Of a stretch of 8,152 nucleotides of DNA, positions 6,515-8,152 are shown one piece after another. The position numbers and the translations under genes were made by a program. Source of the DNA: an uncultured Verrucomicrobiota bacterium (lineage in GTDB: Bacteria > Verrucomicrobiota > Verrucomicrobiia > Limisphaerales > UBA1096); the NCBI GenBank assembly GCA_913045395.1, contig CAJWPV010000051.1:1-8152 (forward strand), written 5' to 3'. Each line of letters begins with the position of its first letter. The first letter of the stretch is position 1. The notes below the pieces were generated by a model that was given only the letters and a program-made list of their open reading frames with translations, made no database searches and had not been told where the DNA came from.

Positions 6515-7999
6515 ATGGACACCATCCATTCATTCACTCCGGTTTGGGTTATCCTGACCTCCTCCGTGGCAGCGCTCTTAATTGCCCTGTTGGGCCGTTG
6601 GCCGAACCTGCGCGAGTCGTGCATTTTCGTCGCCGCCGTCATCAAGCTTGGACTGTTACTTTCACTGGCGCCGGGCGTACTCGACGGCGATCTGTACGAA
6701 TTTGAGGTGATGGAACTGCTGCCAAACGTCAGTCTGGCCTTCAGGGTCGATGCGCTTGGCCTGTTGTTCGCGCTGGTCTCGGTGAGCCTGTGGATTCCCA
6801 CGACGATCTTCTCAATGGGTTTGCTTCGGCCGCTCAAGAGCCACGCACAAACCCGGTTCTTTTTCTGTTTTGCCATCGCCATCTCCTCGGCAGTCGGAGT
6901 CGCCTTTTCAGCGAACCTGTTCACCCTCTTTTTATTTTACGAGGCGCTCTCACTTTCCACCTACCCGCTGGTCACGCACCACCAGGATGACGATGCGATC
7001 AAGGGCGGCCGCAAATACCTGACCTATCTGCTCGGCACGTCAGTCGCCTTGGCCCTGCCGGCGATGATTATCGTTTACCAGAAAACAGGGAGCCTCGACT
7101 TCGCCAACGGCGGCGTGTTCGCGGATGGCACAAGCACAACGCTGCTCGTCGTTTTGCTCGTGATGTTTCTTTTCGGCTTTGCCAAGGCGGGACTGATGCC
7201 GTTTCACACCTGGCTACCCGGCGCGATGGTTGCCCCGGCACCGGTCAGCGCTCTGCTGCACGCAGTCGCTGTGGTGAAAGTGGGCGTCTTCTCGATCATC
7301 CGAGTGTTGACCGGCATCTTCGGGGTGGATCTTTTGGCTAACACACCGTCGCTGAGCACCATTGTCTGCGTCCTGGCCGGCATCACGCTGATCGTCGCGT
7401 CACTCATCGCGCTCACGCAGGACAACATCAAGAGCCGCTTGGCCTACTCCACCATTGGCCAGTTGTCGTACATCATCCTGGGGATCGGCCTGGCGACCAA
7501 AAGCGGCATTGCCGGTGCCACGCTGCACATCCCCATGCACGCTTTTGGCAAAATCACGCTGTTCCTTTGCGCCGGCGCGATCTATCAGGCCTGCGGGGCC
7601 AAGTGCATCAGCCAAATGCACGGTATGGGTCGCAAAATACCACTTACCATGACGGCGTTTTTCATCGGCTCGCTGTGTGTCATCGGCCTGCCGCCAACCG
7701 GCGGCTTTGTCAGCAAATGGTATCTGCTGACCGGCTCTCTCAACTCTGGCCAGCAATGGGCGTTCGCGGTTTTTCTCACCAGTTCCCTGCTCAACGCCGC
7801 CTACTTCCTGCCCTTCGTTTACAAGGCGTTTTTCTCGAGTCCGTCAGACGAGGCTAAGTGGGAGAGCGCCAAGGAACCGCCGCTACTGACTGTCGTGCCG
7901 GCGCTCATCACGGCTATGGGCTGCGTTTTGTTGTTTTTCTTTTCCGGCAAACTCTACCAGTTCGCCGACAAGTTCGTTGAGTTGTACGTTAGCAAATAG
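6515..7999 (+). CDS. Second large antiporter subunit, NuoL/MrpA N-terminal-like (annotatable as MnhD paralogue)
   Basis: A 494-residue member of the same PF00361 family, with a full set of charged residues: E143 in LFLFYEALSLSTYPL (TM5), K224 in FGFAKAGLMPFHTWLP (TM7), K255 in AVAVVKVGVF (TM8), K346 in HIPMHAFGKITLF (TM10) and K401 in GFVSKWYL (TM12). The segment HTWLPGAMVAPAPVSALLHAVAVVK is of NuoL/MrpA type (WLPxAMxAPxPVSAxLH) rather than the NuoM/MrpD type seen in the preceding gene, yet the protein lacks the long MrpA C-terminal extension. It may therefore supply the MrpA antiporter module. The start is ATG 6515, four bases after the previous stop, without a clear Shine-Dalgarno. The stop TAG (7997-7999) abuts the next ATG. 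Generic annotation would call it subunit D; the MrpA-like reading is inference from the motif. Confidence 0.88.
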   Translation: MDTIHSFTPVWVILTSSVAALLIALLGRWPNLRESCIFVAAVIKLGLLLSLAPGVLDGDLYEFEVMELLPNVSLAFRVDALGLLFALVSVSLWIPTTIFSMGLLRPLKSHAQTRFFFCFAIAISSAVGVAFSANLFTLFLFYEALSLSTYPLVTHHQDDDAIKGGRKYLTYLLGTSVALALPAMIIVYQKTGSLDFANGGVFADGTSTTLLVVLLVMFLFGFAKAGLMPFHTWLPGAMVAPAPVSALLHAVAVVKVGVFSIIRVLTGIFGVDLLANTPSLSTIVCVLAGITLIVASLIALTQDNIKSRLAYSTIGQLSYIILGIGLATKSGIAGATLHIPMHAFGKITLFLCAGAIYQACGAKCISQMHGMGRKIPLTMTAFFIGSLCVIGLPPTGGFVSKWYLLTGSLNSGQQWAFAVFLTSSLLNAAYFLPFVYKAFFSSPSDEAKWESAKEPPLLTVVPALITAMGCVLLFFFSGKLYQFADKFVELYVSK

Positions 8000-8152
8000 A
8001 TGAGCGAGACACCCGAAAAACCATTTGTTCCTGACCAACCCACGGTCAGCCGCAAGTTTTGGATTGCGTTGTCGGTCACTTGCGCCGTGTCCATTTTGCT
8101 GGAACTGATCGTGGTCTTGGCCCCGGACTTACACCGGCACGAGCATTTTGAG
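8000..8152 (+). CDS. Small membrane protein in the antiporter operon, N-terminal 51 residues (cut by right edge)
   Basis: The frame starts at ATG 8000, immediately after the preceding TAG, and stays open for 51 codons to the window edge. A soluble N-terminus (MSETPEKPFVPDQPTVSRK) is followed by one hydrophobic helix (about 20-41, FWIALSVTCAVSILLELIVV) with a buried glutamate, then APDLHRHEHFE, a histidine-rich loop. Small proteins of unknown function with such a His-rich loop between two helices occur, as far as I recall, beside Mrp-like antiporter genes of this type, so it is probably an accessory or assembly subunit. I assign no function. The rest of the protein and any further genes lie outside the window. 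Confidence 0.75.
   Translation, partial: MSETPEKPFVPDQPTVSRKFWIALSVTCAVSILLELIVVLAPDLHRHEHFE

Noticed and set aside
5842..6924. Long antisense reading frame of 360 codons on the minus strand (also 3361-4011 and 1587-2171).
   Set aside because: All lie opposite strongly conserved family genes, are rich in Arg, His, Gln and Asp with no recognisable domain, and are expected shadows in GC-rich coding DNA.
2488..8152. Operon as a complex I (nuo) or membrane-bound hydrogenase cluster.
   Set aside because: MnhE, MnhF, MnhG and MnhB signatures are specific to Mrp/Mbh-type antiporters, and no hydrogenase large or small subunit, NuoH-like or iron-sulfur protein is present in the window; a redox module beyond the right edge cannot be excluded.

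Overview
The window looks like ordinary chromosomal DNA of a GC-rich Gram-negative bacterium. It carries one leftward secreted-protease gene cut by the left edge, then seven complete rightward genes and part of an eighth. I see no insertion sequence, integrase, phage gene, CRISPR array, rRNA or tRNA. The taxonomic guess is Verrucomicrobiota, possibly a marine or saline-habitat member. It rests on the general look of MnmE, a kexin-like exported protease, and genes with few Shine-Dalgarno sites. This is inference only, and Planctomycetota or another phylum is not excluded.

Layout. Positions 1-659 (minus strand) encode the N-terminal part of an exported S8 subtilisin/kexin-like serine protease: signal peptide, pro-region and the catalytic-Asp motif. 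Positions 660-737 are a short divergent intergenic region with an inverted repeat. Positions 738-986 encode an unrecognised 82-residue helical protein just upstream of mnmE (1000-2370), the tRNA-wobble-uridine-modifying GTPase. A 117-base gap with a candidate promoter and several small stem-loops follows. From 2488 to the right edge runs a tightly packed operon for a multisubunit Mrp/Mnh-type monovalent cation/proton antiporter: E, F, G, a fused A(C-terminal)-B gene, C, a D-type subunit, a second large antiporter-like subunit, and the start of a small membrane protein.

How the operon works. Mrp complexes sit in the inner membrane and exchange cytoplasmic Na+ (or K+) for external protons, using the proton-motive force for sodium and pH homeostasis. 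E, F and G are small Mrp/Mbh-specific membrane subunits, C is NuoK-like, and the two large subunits are relatives of NuoL/M/N. No conventional full-length MrpA is present in the window. Its C-terminal domains (MbhD/DUF4040 and MbhE) are fused in front of MnhB, and an antiporter module with a NuoL/MrpA-like signature is a separate 494-residue gene at the 3' side. The E-F-G-first order recalls archaeal Mbh-type modules, but no hydrogenase or quinone-module gene is visible.

Points most worth a second look: the redistributed MrpA, loss of the usual TM10 lysine in the D subunit, the small membrane protein starting at 8000, and the uncharacterised protein next to mnmE. None proves a new system; the window is mostly explained by known families.
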